Below are positions 22,801 through 34,600 of a stretch of DNA of 64,000 nucleotides, piece by piece. The translations under genes were made by a program, and so were the position numbers. The notes under the pieces were generated by a model, which ran no database searches, was not told the origin of the DNA, and saw only the letters and a program-made list of their open reading frames with translations. Position 1 is the stretch's first letter; every line of letters starts with the position of its first letter. This DNA is from Mesostigma viride (taxonomy: Eukaryota > Streptophyta > Mesostigmatophyceae > Mesostigmatales > Mesostigmataceae). Location of the stretch: the NCBI GenBank assembly GCA_009746045.1, contig RPFO01000027.1, forward strand, positions 5,952,509 through 6,016,508, in the 5' to 3' direction.

Positions 22801-23060
22801 ACCAATAAGATTGGAGACTCGATGGCACTGACAGTCGTCACTGCGCAGGCAGTGACAGCGGTCAGCGTCGGGCTGGAGCGTGCAGGCGTTGAAGGTGGCG
22901 ATGACCAAGGGCGCGCGTTGACCGAAAAGGGGGGTGCAGGCGGGTCGGAGATGGAGCAGGGTGGTGATGGGGGTGGGGGTGGAGGTGGTGGGGTAGGGGG
23001 GGCGGGTTGGGGACTTATGCTTTCAATCACCGCTTCGATTCTTCCTGCCAACGCGTCGAG
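19830..23060 (-). mobile_element. Degenerate LINE (non-LTR retrotransposon) with endonuclease and reverse transcriptase
   Basis: Minus-strand pieces in changing frames cover a full LINE ORF2 order. 22.9-22.2 kb: apurinic-type endonuclease start (ATFNACTL, ILGIQEHRR). About 22.13 kb: the endonuclease end motif RSDHRIV. 21.2-20.9 kb: RT fingers (RIMLYKNKGS, DDPANYRGVCIQSAALK) and motif A (IFVDFIKAFDSVLW). 20.7 kb: motif B (GVWQGCVLSPYLF). 20.55 kb: motif C (LIYADDITLI). 20.2-19.85 kb: C-terminal domain (LTYGAETWAL, GLAGHLARTD). At least five frame changes show it is dead. It is closely related to the LINE at 43.1-47.8 kb. Confidence 0.88.
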
Positions 23061-23084
23061 GCGACGTCAACGGTGGGCTCGGGT

Positions 23085-23183
23085 GGCCAGGTAGAATGAG
23101 TCTGCGTCTGCACGCGTAAGAAATGCGTGCAGTCTGAGGAGGAAACACCAAGAAGTCGACTGAACACCATGGAAATACCAAGC
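23085..23183 (-). mobile_element. Internal remnant of piggyBac-like element, cut off by a LINE-type insertion
   Basis: The stretch at about 23148-23193 (reverse complement GCACCATGCTTGGTATTTCC then ATGGTGTT) matches the interior of the piggyBac-like element at about 44267-44295. The rest of this copy continues at 25207 on the other side of the 2-kb insertion. The outer boundary near 23085 is approximate. Confidence 0.55.
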
Positions 23184-23193
23184 ATGGTGCTGC

Positions 23194-25206
23194 CCGCCAC
23201 GAGCCACGAGCCACGAGGTAGCCATGGCTGTCGGAGCTCATAACTTTCACGTTTGAGCCCCGAATTCAGCTGTGAATATCACAATCGCTTCGTCTTTCTT
23301 AGACGCACATGCTGATACAATTTTCCAAAGCTATAACGCACTATATGGCGAATAAACGCGCCTCGACGCAACGCAGCCTGGCGGCTGCGCTCGGCAATGA
23401 AAATACGTCTGCAGCTCCGGCTGCAGCTTCGCCATCAGGGCCGGAAGGCAGTGCTGCCACTAGTCGCGCACTGGTGGTCGTCCAGCACCCCCCCGGGCTT
23501 CCTGCCTCGCCTTCAGCCTCGCCTGAGCCAAAACGCAGCCGCCCAGCCGAACCGAGCTGGTCTGAGCGCGATTTTGACATTGACGGGATATTTTCCACCT
23601 TCAACACCTTCAACGATCACAGACCCAGCTATTTCGACATGCCACCCCTCAAGCTACTGGAGTTCGTGTTTTATGGGTCATACGCCTCCCTTCTCGACCT
23701 GTGCCAACGCCTTCAACAATGCTACCGCTTCCGCAATGGACCTGACGGCCGGTTCACAATGCGACAACAATCTGAGAACCTGGCCAGCTGGTCTCGCCCC
23801 CGTCTTCAGATCGGCGCCCTCTTTTCCATCCTTGACCGCTCTGTCACGGACCTCTGGACCCCCTCCCCCTTGACCGAATCCACCTTCCTCTTCCACCTCC
23901 AAGCAACCATCTCACAGCACGTGACGCCCCTAGCCGCAGATGTGGCGGCAATGGGCGGCACGCTGGCTGCTGAGCTCCCCACCATCTCCACCGCCACTTC
24001 CAGCCTCCTCGCCTCCTCCACCGCCACCACCCCACCTCCGACGCCATCACCGCCCAGCTCCGTGACATCGACCAGCGTCTTAAGGACAACGCCATCGCTA
24101 TCGAGGTTCTGCGCAGAACACCGCAGGCCTCACCGCCCAGGCGGTGAAGGACATTGCCGCCAAGCCAGCCCCGGCTGGCCTGGCCGGCGATGCTCCTCCC
24201 ATCACCACATGGGCGGACATGCTTAAGCAACATACCACCTCCACCACCTCCGCCGTCGCAGCCCAGCTTCAACAGCAGACGCTTGACCTCCGCGAGGAGG
24301 CCGAGCTCGCCAAGCGCAGCCTCAACGTCATTGTCAAGAACTTCAAGATGGAGGAAGGTGAGAATTCCGAGAAGCTTTTGCGTGCGTTTGAGAGAGAAAT
24401 CCTTGGTCGCATGGGCCTTAACGGTGAGATCGAGCTGGCCGCCCACCGCCTTCCCCGCGCGCGGGGTAAGGCAGGGCCCCCCCGCTCCTTCTCACCTTTA
24501 AGACCCCGGCGGACAAGATTTCTTTTCTCAGACGCCGCAAGCGGCTCGAGAAGACTCTCTTCACCCTTGATGACGACTTGACCCTGGCGCAGCAACAACG
24601 GCGACGGGAGCTATGGCCGACCTACCTCCAGCTCCGGCAGACCAAGGCGGGACAGCCGGTGTACTGGAAGGGGGCGGCCATCTACGTCGGCCATAAGCCC
24701 TGGCAGGCGACCCCCCCCCCCGCGGCCCCAGCGACTCCAGACGCCCCAGCTTAGGGGAATATAGCAGTAGTAGTGTAGAATAGATAGACCGTGGCCATGT
24801 ACATGTACGCCTCCTAGAGGCACTATCTCAGCTAAGCCACGCGCTTTACTTAATCATGTACATGTGTGCCTATTATGAGCCACACCCCAGATGATGCCTA
24901 GCTTTATTTAGTTCTGTTGTGCCTATGCAGGGAATAACTCTCTGCTGAGACGCCATGCCCTAGCTTCTTTGTATAGCTATGCTGATCTTCCCCCCCATGA
25001 CAGGCTCCCCCTTCGCTGGGCATAGCTTGAAGATCATGGGGATGCCAGTGCCCTGGTGCACCTAGAGCAAGGGTCCTTTACATCCCCACCCTTGCAGGAA
25101 GTAGCTTAGGATGTATGATAGGCCATACGCCCCCTCTCAAGGGCTATGTGCTACATATACTCCCAACGGAGTTATGTTACAATTCAATTCAATTCAATTC
25201 AATTCA
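23194..25206 (+). mobile_element. LINE-derived element carrying only an ORF1-type gene, flanked by 10-bp target duplication
   Basis: ATGGTGCTGC at 23184-23193 is repeated exactly at 25207-25216. Between them are a 115-bp leader, a damaged ORF1-type gene (23309-24754), and a 3' UTR with the conserved CTCCCAACGGAG stem (25160-25171) ending in about five AATTC repeats. The target duplication, the 3' tail and the sequence shared with other LINE 3' ends here show target-primed insertion. The insert interrupts an older piggyBac-like copy. No RT is present, so it resembles the half-LINE elements known in other genomes, which move using another element's enzyme. Confidence 0.75.
23309..24754 (+). pseudogene. 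ORF1p-like RNA-binding protein gene, frameshifted
   Basis: Starts at ATG 23309. A disordered N-part, a globular stretch (RDFDIDGIFSTFNTFND, LLEFVFYGSYASLLDLCQ) and a coiled-coil-like part (DAITAQLRDIDQRLKDNA) are followed by an RNA-binding-like C-part (RSLNVIVKNFKMEEGE, LMGLN-type and AHRLP, FLRRRKRLEK, TLDDDLTLAQQQRRREL) ending at TAG 24752-24754. Frame changes near 24.0, 24.12 and 24.48 kb break it. The C-part is clearly homologous to the end of the ORF at 45640-47331. By analogy it coated LINE RNA; the clade is not assigned. Confidence 0.7.
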
Positions 25207-25216
25207 ATGGTGCTGC

Positions 25217-25686
25217 AGCAGACCCGAGTCTTGCCACAATAATATGTATGCCGGTTTCCAGGGTTTCCGCATGAAAGTTGGGTGAGAAACTGGAAAAATC
25301 TACGTTTCCTTTGCACCAGTACCTCAACAAACTCGTAGAAACCTAATTATCAACCTTTGAACGCATCATCATGGTCGTGCCACCCAACAGCCACTGAAAT
25401 TCGCGCGAAAACTGGCGAGATCTACCTGCCGCTATCGCCGTCGTCTTCACCTTCGTCCCGCGAAAATGCCTGATTTTAGTGGTACATATTTGTTTGCAGC
25501 TGTCACAAAAAAAATCCAAAAAATACCAGGATTTTTTCTTGAGTTCTACGGGATGTAAGGAGGCCGTCCACCGAGTTTCAGACCAAAAATCTCGTATCTA
25601 CTGTGCCTGCCACGTGTCAGATTACAACGCGATGCATCGCGTTCTAACCCTACAACGCGATACATCGCGTTGTAAAAAAACACGGA
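25217..25686 (-). mobile_element. Terminal half of a piggyBac-like element (second copy), ending at TTAA
   Basis: The reverse complement of this segment matches 43791-44266 almost throughout. The end reads CACGGA followed by TTAA (25687-25690), equivalent to CACGGG-TTAA of the complete copy. Two tandem palindromes of the type AACGCGATACATCGCGTT lie just inside the end. The other part of this copy is at 23.1 kb. Confidence 0.72.
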
Positions 25687-25732
25687 TTAATAATTCATCA
25701 ATTAATTGGATTAATTAATTAATTAAATAATA

Positions 25733-25870
25733 GACACGTGACTGCGTCACGTGAGCATAAGTCCTCAGTGGGAGGGGAACATGGGATGGAATGGATGGTA
25801 TAAGCTATCTAGGTCCTAGTTACAGGGGTGTGGGCACCGCGGCCCGAATCGCTATGAATGCCATACTTGG
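25733..25870 (+). repeat. 138-bp dispersed repeat, copy 1
   Basis: Identical over 138 bp to 62236-62373, 36 kb away in the same orientation. Begins with the perfect palindrome CACGTGACTGCGTCACGTG (8-bp arms, 3-bp loop). Flanks differ except for AT-rich sequence just upstream. Confidence 0.9.
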
Positions 25871-27220
25871 TCACACGCGGAGCCCCCACAGGCTTGGGGG
25901 TGGTCTCCTTCATCACTACTTGCCATCTATCCTTGCGCACCATCTGCCTCCATATTACAGACAAACCAGGAGGCTGCCCGGGGGTGAGCCCGTCACGTCT
26001 AGTGTAGCACATGTCCATGCCGAGTCTATCACGAAAAGTCCACGGGTGGCGGCCCTGCCGCGCGCGGCCGGGGGCACGCCAGGTGAGGACATATCGCCCA
26101 GGCAGGTAATTAATTGGATGATTCAGCTTAATTCATCTTTATCACAAAGTGAGACAGCTAATCCTGGCCGGATCGGGCCGGCAATGGCCGGAGCCACAGG
26201 ATCTGGTGCCAACTATAGCTCATAATGATTTCTGGCCTGCGCTGGTTGTCTCCTTGATAATGATACATTAAAGGAGACAAGTGCATGTGTCATTTCCGAG
26301 TTATGATCGACAGCTAGCTGGACAAATGGATGCACGCAAACTTCGGCAGTTGTATTGCAACTCACAATGCCCACAATTTCGTTCATTCATCGTTATTAGG
26401 TTATTATTATAAATTTTTCATTTTGTTAGTTTTTTGAAGGCTATTCACTAATACTGAGTTCGTAAGCATGTTCTGTGCTGCTACCATGGACTCTAAAACT
26501 GCCATGCCCGTCCCCTATTACTTGCACCACATAGGCATTACCCTTGGTACTACCTGCCAACCGTTGAGAGCCTCCCACGGCTGACCTTTATTGAATGAAA
26601 GCCCCGCAACTATGTCGGCCGAGCCACTGCGCCACATCCGTACCAGCCAGTAGCCAAGTCCTAAAACACCTGTTGCGCCTGCGAAACCATGGCCGTGCCA
26701 CCTGGACACCAGAGCATCACATGGTGATGAAGATGGCCAGTGACAGGCCTATTGTACTCCTGAACAGCACGGGTTCAAGAAGAAACCGTGATGAACGATC
26801 TTGGACAGCACCGGTGTTTGCTCCTGCTCCTTGAGCACGCATCCTCCGACTCCCCTTCCCTTGGACTCCCGTCTCATACTCCCGTGGCCTTCCACCGCCC
26901 TGACTCCTCCCCCTCAGCCACACATCCAACCTCTCTCCAGCAGTTCCCCCCTTGTCAGGCCCTTTGAACAGCCACTGCGGCTCCTCCCGCACGCGTTCCC
27001 CCCATTCTCCTCACACGGCCTCCCTCCACGCACTTTCCCCGCCATCCTCCTGCCACCCCGTCCATCCAGCCGTCTCACGCCCAAAACTCCTCACCACCCT
27101 CATCACCCTCCTCAAGCGTACTACTCATCCAACCCCATCACCCCTTCTCATGCCTCATCGTCACACTCCTCATGCGTGCTCCAACCCCATCACTCTCCGC
27201 ACGTGTCCTCGTCACCCTTC
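25871..27220. other. Gene-free stretch 3' of the 5MP gene
   Basis: No recognised gene. 26.8-27.2 kb is C/T-rich and borders the 5MP stop codon; it probably includes that gene's 3' UTR. Confidence 0.5.
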
Positions 27221-30200
27221 TCACGCCTCCTCGTCGCTCTCCTCCTCGGCCTCCTCCAGCCACTTGATGAGCGGCTCGAGCGCCTTGACAAACACTTGCC
27301 TGGTTTAATCAGGTATACGGCATTTACAGTACAAGGTGCAGTACGGCATGATGCATACACAGCACCAGGCATGCACAGCACAAGCACGGGTGCCAGGTGT
27401 GAGCGGCTCCAGCTCCTTGACAAGCACTCGGCTGGCATACTACAGTGCATGGTGCATGCAGCACAAGGCATATCCTGTGCAAAGCATATGCAGTACCAGC
27501 TCAGGTACAAGCCATTCACGGCATGCCGTGACAAACGCTTGCCTGCCCTTGAAATGTCGTGTCCACGACATTTCCACTGCACGCCCTGTGAACAGCAAAT
27601 GATAAGACAAATAAGTAATCACCATCCTTTACTTCATTAAAACAACAACAACAACAAAAAATGCCCTTTGGATTCCTGCCCCTCGTGTCGTGAGCGTGTC
27701 CAAGAACCCACCTGCCCTTTGGGTTGGTGCCCTTGTTGGTGCGCAACCAGGTGGTGATCGTGTCCTCAGTGCATGCTTCCCCGATTGACGGGAACCCAGC
27801 TACCCTTGATGACCCTCATGCCCTTCATGTCATGATACTGAATGCTCACCTGCCCTTTGGGTTGGTGCCCTTGCGGAACCAAGTGGTGATCGTGTCCTCT
27901 GCCAGCACGTCCGCGTCGTACAGCAGCTTGATGATCTGTAGGTGGGGCGTGGTGGTGTGGTGTGGTGTGGTTTGGTTTGGTTTGGTTTGGTTTGGTTTGG
28001 TTTGGTGTGGGAGTGGGAGTGGGAGTGGGAGTGGGAGTGGGAGTGGGATTGGGAGTGGGAGTGGGAGTGGGAGTGGAAGGGGGAGGCAAAGCCACAAAAA
28101 CGTGAAAGGGCATGAGTGATCTGCAGCAGCTGATCCAGCAGCTGGTTGTACACAGGATGATCTGGTCCACGTACCCACAAACATGGGAAGGCGAACCGAA
28201 GAGACCAGGAAGGGAACGCGAGCGTGTGGGTACCGTACACAGCGGTTAATGGTCTGTGGGTGGGGCATGCTGGATGGTCTGTGGGTGGGGCACACTGGAG
28301 GAGGGAAGAAAACAGCCACACCGTGCCGTACAGTTGGCGTTCTGGGTCGCGCACACGCAAGCGAAAATGATAACGACCATCTCATCACACGTCGTGAAGA
28401 TAGCCCCCGGCGCACAGCCAACAGGTGTGGGTCCAGTGCACCGCATTTCTTACCCTCTTCCCCCTCCCCCTCCCCCTCCCCTCCCCCTCCCCTCCCCTCC
28501 CCCTCCCCCTCCCCTCCCCCTCCCCTCCCCCTCCCCCTCCCCCTCCCTCCTTTCACCACCTACGAACCATACATGGCACCCCCTGGCTTGCACGGCACCC
28601 ACTCCCCCCACTCACGTCGGGGAACAGCTTCATGAGCTTGGCGTCCTCATAACAGTGAATCTGCACTTTGTTCATCAGCTCCGCCTCCAGCTTGGCGTTG
28701 GGGGCCACCGTGCGCAGCAGCTTGCTCCACGCGCGCACCTGGTGGGGGTGAGAGGGAGGGGACCACCAAGAGGAACACATGTAAAAGGCTAAGTAGGAAG
28801 AGGAGTACGCGCTCCCAAGAGGAACACATTTAAAAGGCTAAGTAGGAAGGGGAATTCGAGCCCCCAACCCTGACCCCACATGAAAGGAGACCTGCGGGCA
28901 TGGCAAGCGTGAGAGGGGCACAATGCAGCACACAAGGGGCACATTTGCGGCAGCTTGTTCCAGCATACTCTAGTTATAATGATAACAACATTAGTAATAA
29001 AGAAACATAATATAATGATCACAATAATACTAACAAAGAAACATAATATAATGATCACAATATTACTAACAAAGAAACATAATATAATCCCTACTCAAGG
29101 GCGGGGCTGCCCGTGCGATGCCCCAATGCATACCACGCGCCCAACCTGCTCTCCAACTTTGCCCCAACTTGTACATTGTAGAGCACAGACGCATCCATGA
29201 TGACAGGCTCAAGCTTCCATGGTCCCGATTTTCCAGATTCCAGGCACCTGCGCTGGTCGTCCCGTGGATGAAACACACCATCCATCCCATTGGTAGCACC
29301 CGGTGCACCCATTATAACCCATACAGTGCAAACACACACACAATACTCCAGTGCGCGGGCACACACACACACACACACACACAGAGCGGCAAGGACCACC
29401 CACCACCGCCACACCCCACCTGTCGAAGCGCGTTGTTGGAGTTCTGCTGCTGGTTCTTGCCGCTCCACTGGATGCTGTTCATGATGCTGTCCCACATGTA
29501 GCGCACCACCTCCACGTCGGGCAGGCCGGCCTCCTTGTGCTTCGCGCGCACAAAGTCAATCACCTCCGTCACCGCCGCGTTCTCGCTGCCACGATGGGGA
29601 CACGTACAAGTCACGATGGGGACAAGGCAAGGGTTGGGGGCCACACGAATACAACGCCACACGTCACAAGGCAAGGGTTAAGGGCCACATGCATGCGGGG
29701 AGCCACACGAGGGGGCATGGACAGGAAGCCACCTGAATCCATTTTTTGCATTGAGACGCAAGCAGGAGAAAGTAATGAGGGGCGTACCAAAATGCGAGGG
29801 GGAGAAAAAACTTTGACCAGATCACGTATTGCTACTCCACCGTCGCTGGTCACAGGTTGACATCCAATCCAACCTAGAAGTAGGCCATCATGCAAGACAA
29901 GGATGGGACGTGCCAAAAACAAATAACAAACACCATGGAGGCTACTGCGCCGCATCTGATTAGGTCATGCTACTCTTAATCATTGCATTTAAAAATTTCA
30001 ACTATTTAGTTAATAATTGCAACTTCATGCCTAGTATCCCTTGAGGGGGGGGGGGGGGGGGGCGCACCTGATCATCTCGGTGACGGTCGCGTGCAGCTCC
30101 TTGAGCTTCACATCAAAATCCTTCTGCTGGTGATATCTGACCACTTGCTCCTGACAAGCGGGAAGATAGGATGTGATAACACGATGGCGGCACAAGGGAG

Positions 30201-31583
30201 GCACGCAGAGGAGCGAGGATGAGAACAACGTCCTTCTGCTGGTGGCACTTGACCACTTGCTCCTGAAAGGCAAGGTCACCCAGAGGAGCAAAGCAGATTA
30301 GGGGTGGAGGCAGCTTGAGACGGGGAGGGGAAAGTGGGACACGGGGGAGGGGGGGGGGGGGGGGGGGGGATTCGAACCAGGGGTGGAGGGGACAACGCAG
30401 CCAGAGACAGTCCATGCCGTTGCTAGCCCCTCCACGCCCCCTTCCATACCGTATTTCAAGTCCGTGTGCAACTCCCCACACTGAACATTAGGTCAGAGCG
30501 CGGCGCGTCCAATCCTTTTTGTCTCTCTCGCTACCTAATCAGTGTAACGGTCTCATTTGACGCCCACCGATTGCTTCTCTTCTCAATCCTAGACCTGTTA
30601 ACGGCGGCACATGTCTCAATTACAAACTTAGCACACCCACCCCACCCTGTTCTTTCTGAGGCACACACCGAAAGTTTGCAGTGTACTGCCCCCCAACCCC
30701 AATCCCCGACACAGTTATTCATCCCAACCACTCAGTTCGCATTGATCCCAACCACCCAGTTTGCCTTTGATCCCAACCACCCAGTTCCCCTTTGACCCCA
30801 ACCACCCAGTTCGCATTGATCCCAACCACCCAGTGAGCCTTTGATCCCAACCACCCGGTTAGCCTTTCCCCCAACATAACACTCATCCCCACACACCAAA
30901 CCCTCCAGGCACACCCTGTGTTCTCAATGGCACGCACCAAACCCCCACCTGACCAGTCCTGCCTACCAGCCCTCATACCCCAGCCCAACCCCCCCATGCA
31001 CGCGCCTCACCCCATGCCCCACGCAAGCGCCCAGTCTCCCCCTACCCCCTACCCCCTACCCCCTACCCCCTACCCCCACCCCCACCCCCACCCCCACCCC
31101 CACCCCCACACGCACTAACCCATCTACCGAACGTCACCCACCAGCCCCACCGCGTTGAAGTGCTGCTCAAACGAATCCATGCTGCGCTTGCGAATTGGAT
31201 AGAACTCTCACACCCGCCCGCCCCATGCCCCGATTTACCCACCGCGCCCTCTAGCACCCATATGACCCATCACCGCACGCCTCTGACAACCCCCGGTATT
31301 CCAGCCACCCATCACCCACCAGCCCGGCCGCGTTGAAGTGCTGCTCAAACGACTCGATGTTGCGCTTGTGCATTGGGAAGAACTCCAGCAGCTGGTCGTC
31401 CACCTTGGCGCGGCGCAGGAGCGCGACCAGCTCGTCGAGCGAGCCGTCGGAGAGCCACTCCTTGAAGAGCGTGGTCAGGAAGGTGAGGGGCGACCCCTTG
31501 GAGACCATGGACTCGTTGAGCAGGCACGAGAAGATGTTCTCCGGCGGCATCTGCGGAATGATAGGGAGAGGTCGTGGTGGACC

Positions 31584-31629
<46 letters not shown>

Positions 31630-34600
31630 GAGAGACAGAGACACGATATGCGTTAGGATACCGCGACGCATGTGAACAGAAGGTGCATGGCACAAGATGG
31701 TGCTCTCGGGCAGCATCGAGCGGACGGTAGAAATACGCAAGTCATCCTGGACGTTTGAGAAAGCCAATGTCTCCTTGACGCTATTTACAAATCATTATCA
31801 GCATGACAATATGTTTATTATCAGGTGGGATCTGCAAGATGGGGAGGGGGGGGGGGGACTGGGGCAGATGAGACCATCATCCCCAATAAAGCACATGCTA
31901 GTAGCCGCTATGCCACAATGTCCGTTTGACATCCCTTACACCAACCACCCCAAGCGGGACGACAATACAAGACACATTACAACCGCCAACTTCTCGCGTG
32001 TCATGTCTCATGGCCCACGAGCGCACCCCACGCGTTTCCCTCCTGCCTCTCGTTCTCTTCCTCCTGCCTCATCGCCCACCCCATTGCTCCCATCGTGTCA
32101 GCCACCCACCCCAAGCTTCTGCGAGAAGACGAGGCAGGTGAAGACCGCCATCTTCTCGCGGTTCTCCGGCGAGAAGTGCTCCAGCGACTGGATCAGCTTG
32201 CGCATGATGTTCTCCAGGTTCTTGATCAGGAAGGGGCGACGGCTGGGGTCATATGCCGTTTCATGAAACACGAATGTGATAAGGGGCATGGGGTTGTGCG
32301 TGAGTGTCGGGGTAAGGCGGAAAAGAGGATATGCATGCTGTTTATCAAGTTCTTGTTCAGGTAGGTGCAAGCTGGGTTACCATCAAACATGACACCGGGC
32401 AGGGAGGTGTGCGTCTGACCAAGAACAAGGCAAGTTTATTCATAACACGATTAAATAATTGTACTAAAAATAAGATTAAGTGGCAATAGTCTAGGATTAA
32501 CCTCGTGCAGGATTGACGTCAGGAGCTCTTTTAGATTGGCATCGAGCAGGAGCCCTTTGGCAGAAGCATCACAATGGGCCGTGTGGCCTGTAGCAAGGCT
32601 GACATCTAGGCATCCAAAAATCTACCTACATGCACCACTAGCGCAGCGCCAGCTCGTCGTGTTTTACAATAATGCCTTTACCGGTCGAAGTAGCGATCAC
32701 AGTACCGATCACAGTACCCGTTACAGTACCGTTACAGTAATACATTTTCAGGTCACAGTATCGGTCACAGTAACGCCTGTTGTCACAGTAATGCCTTCAC
32801 AGGTCACAGTACCGGTCACAGTAATGCCATTCCCGGTCACAGTACTTGTCACAGGAATGCCTCTTGTCACAATAATGCCCTCCACAGTAATCCCAGACCG
32901 GCAATACCTTTTGTCACAGTACCAGTCATGATCATGCCTTTTGTCACAGCAACCAAAGGTACCCTTCACCCAAGGTACCCTTGCTAGCAGATGATCCTGT
33001 ACAAGCATGGCAACTGCGATCTCTTGACCCATGCCGTGCACATGCGCTCATCTGATGACCTATAGGCATACACCTTGCGGCGCCTTGCATACACCTTGAC
33101 CTATATGCATACACCTTGCGGCACCTTGCATACACCTTGACCTATAGGCATACACCTTGCGGCACCTTGCATACACCTTGACCTATAGGCATACACCTTG
33201 CGGCACCTTGCATACACCTTGACCTATATGCATACACCTTGCGGCACCTTGCATACACCTTGACCTATATGCATACACCTTGCGGCACCTTGCATACACC
33301 TTGACCTATATGCATACACCTTGCGGCAACCTTTAAGGGGCATCGCTTCCATGGGTATGCTCACGTGACGCAGTCTTCGCGTACATTGATGAATCGCCAC
33401 TCACCGGATAATCTTCTGGAAGCACGTCACCCACATCATCTGCTCCGCCTTGGTGGGGCCCGAGAGCAGCACCTGCGCCACAGGGCAAGTCCAAAGAAGA
33501 ATATAAATATATCAAGGGAGGGCGAGCAGACAGGAGCATGAACAAACGTAGGCTGGAAATCACACAGGTGGCAAAGGAGATGATAAATGAGTATAGGCAA
33601 GCAGGTATGGGCAAATCAGGGTGGGCAGACAAAGTTGGCAAAGAACAAGAAAACAAGGAGAGGGGGGAGAAGGGGCGCCAGGTAAAGAAGCGGCTGGACC
33701 CAGAGCAACGGTCATGAAATACTCTTATGACAAGCCGTCAATTAATGGAACTCAGAAACTCGAGTTCACTGGAAGGACGAGGAACAAATCCCCTGCCAAT
33801 ATTCCACAAGACACCTTTCATATGCAATGCATTCCTCCCAACACTGGGGGCTAATCATAATTTGTGGTGAATCGATGAATGCCACCGCGTGTAATGGAGG
33901 CAGACCATCACTCATCGCTCACATCGGTGAGATCGCAGTGGGCAGAACTGGGCACCTACGCCTTCGCACGGCAAACCCTGCTGTTAAGGGAAAACTGGGT
34001 GGTTGTGAAAACATGCATGCGTGACTCTCAAGGGTTAACTGTATGTGACGACAGCTAGATATTGTGACGACAGCTACGTGGGATATCCTGGCGATAACAA
34101 TACATGCATTATCGCTACAGGGCTAGCGGGAAGGTAACCAGGAAGGTCATGGTCGAGCCTCTCTGGCTCAGCACACGCGCACCACTCACGCATGCCTCGG
34201 GCGCCTGCCCGTCTTTCCCCAACCTGCTGACCAGATTCAACATGCCCACGTCTCATGCAAGCGCCTACAGGGCATGGTACTGTTAGCGAGTATGGGACCA
34301 CTCACGTGTGCCTCGAGCAGGGTCTGTCCGTCTTCCAGCTGGACGGATCCCGCGGCCATGCGCCCGCCCGCAAACAGGATCTGGGGGAAGAGAGAGGGGG
34401 CGGGAGGGGGGGGAGGGGGAAGGGGGGGAGGGGATGAGGGAGGGAAAGGGGGAGAGAAGGGAGAGGCGCACTGTTTAGATTCTATTGGAAGTACGACATC
34501 ATTAAAACACGCAGTCAACGACAGGAGTGTCGCTACTTATAAACGCGTCTGCAATACATTTTCATCGATAGTGGCAAGTTATGATACACTTAGGGACACC

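Noticed and set aside
30355-30440. tRNA or tRNA-derived SINE on the minus strand (GGTTCGAATCC, a B-box-like sequence)
   Set aside because: The upstream part has no D-arm or anticodon-arm pairing that I can draw, and the supposed 3' acceptor arm is a poly-G/C run.
31040-31110. Interstitial telomere (CCCCTA-like repeats)
   Set aside because: The unit drifts between CCCCTAC and CCCCCA and matches neither plant TTTAGGG nor Chlamydomonas TTTTAGGG repeats.
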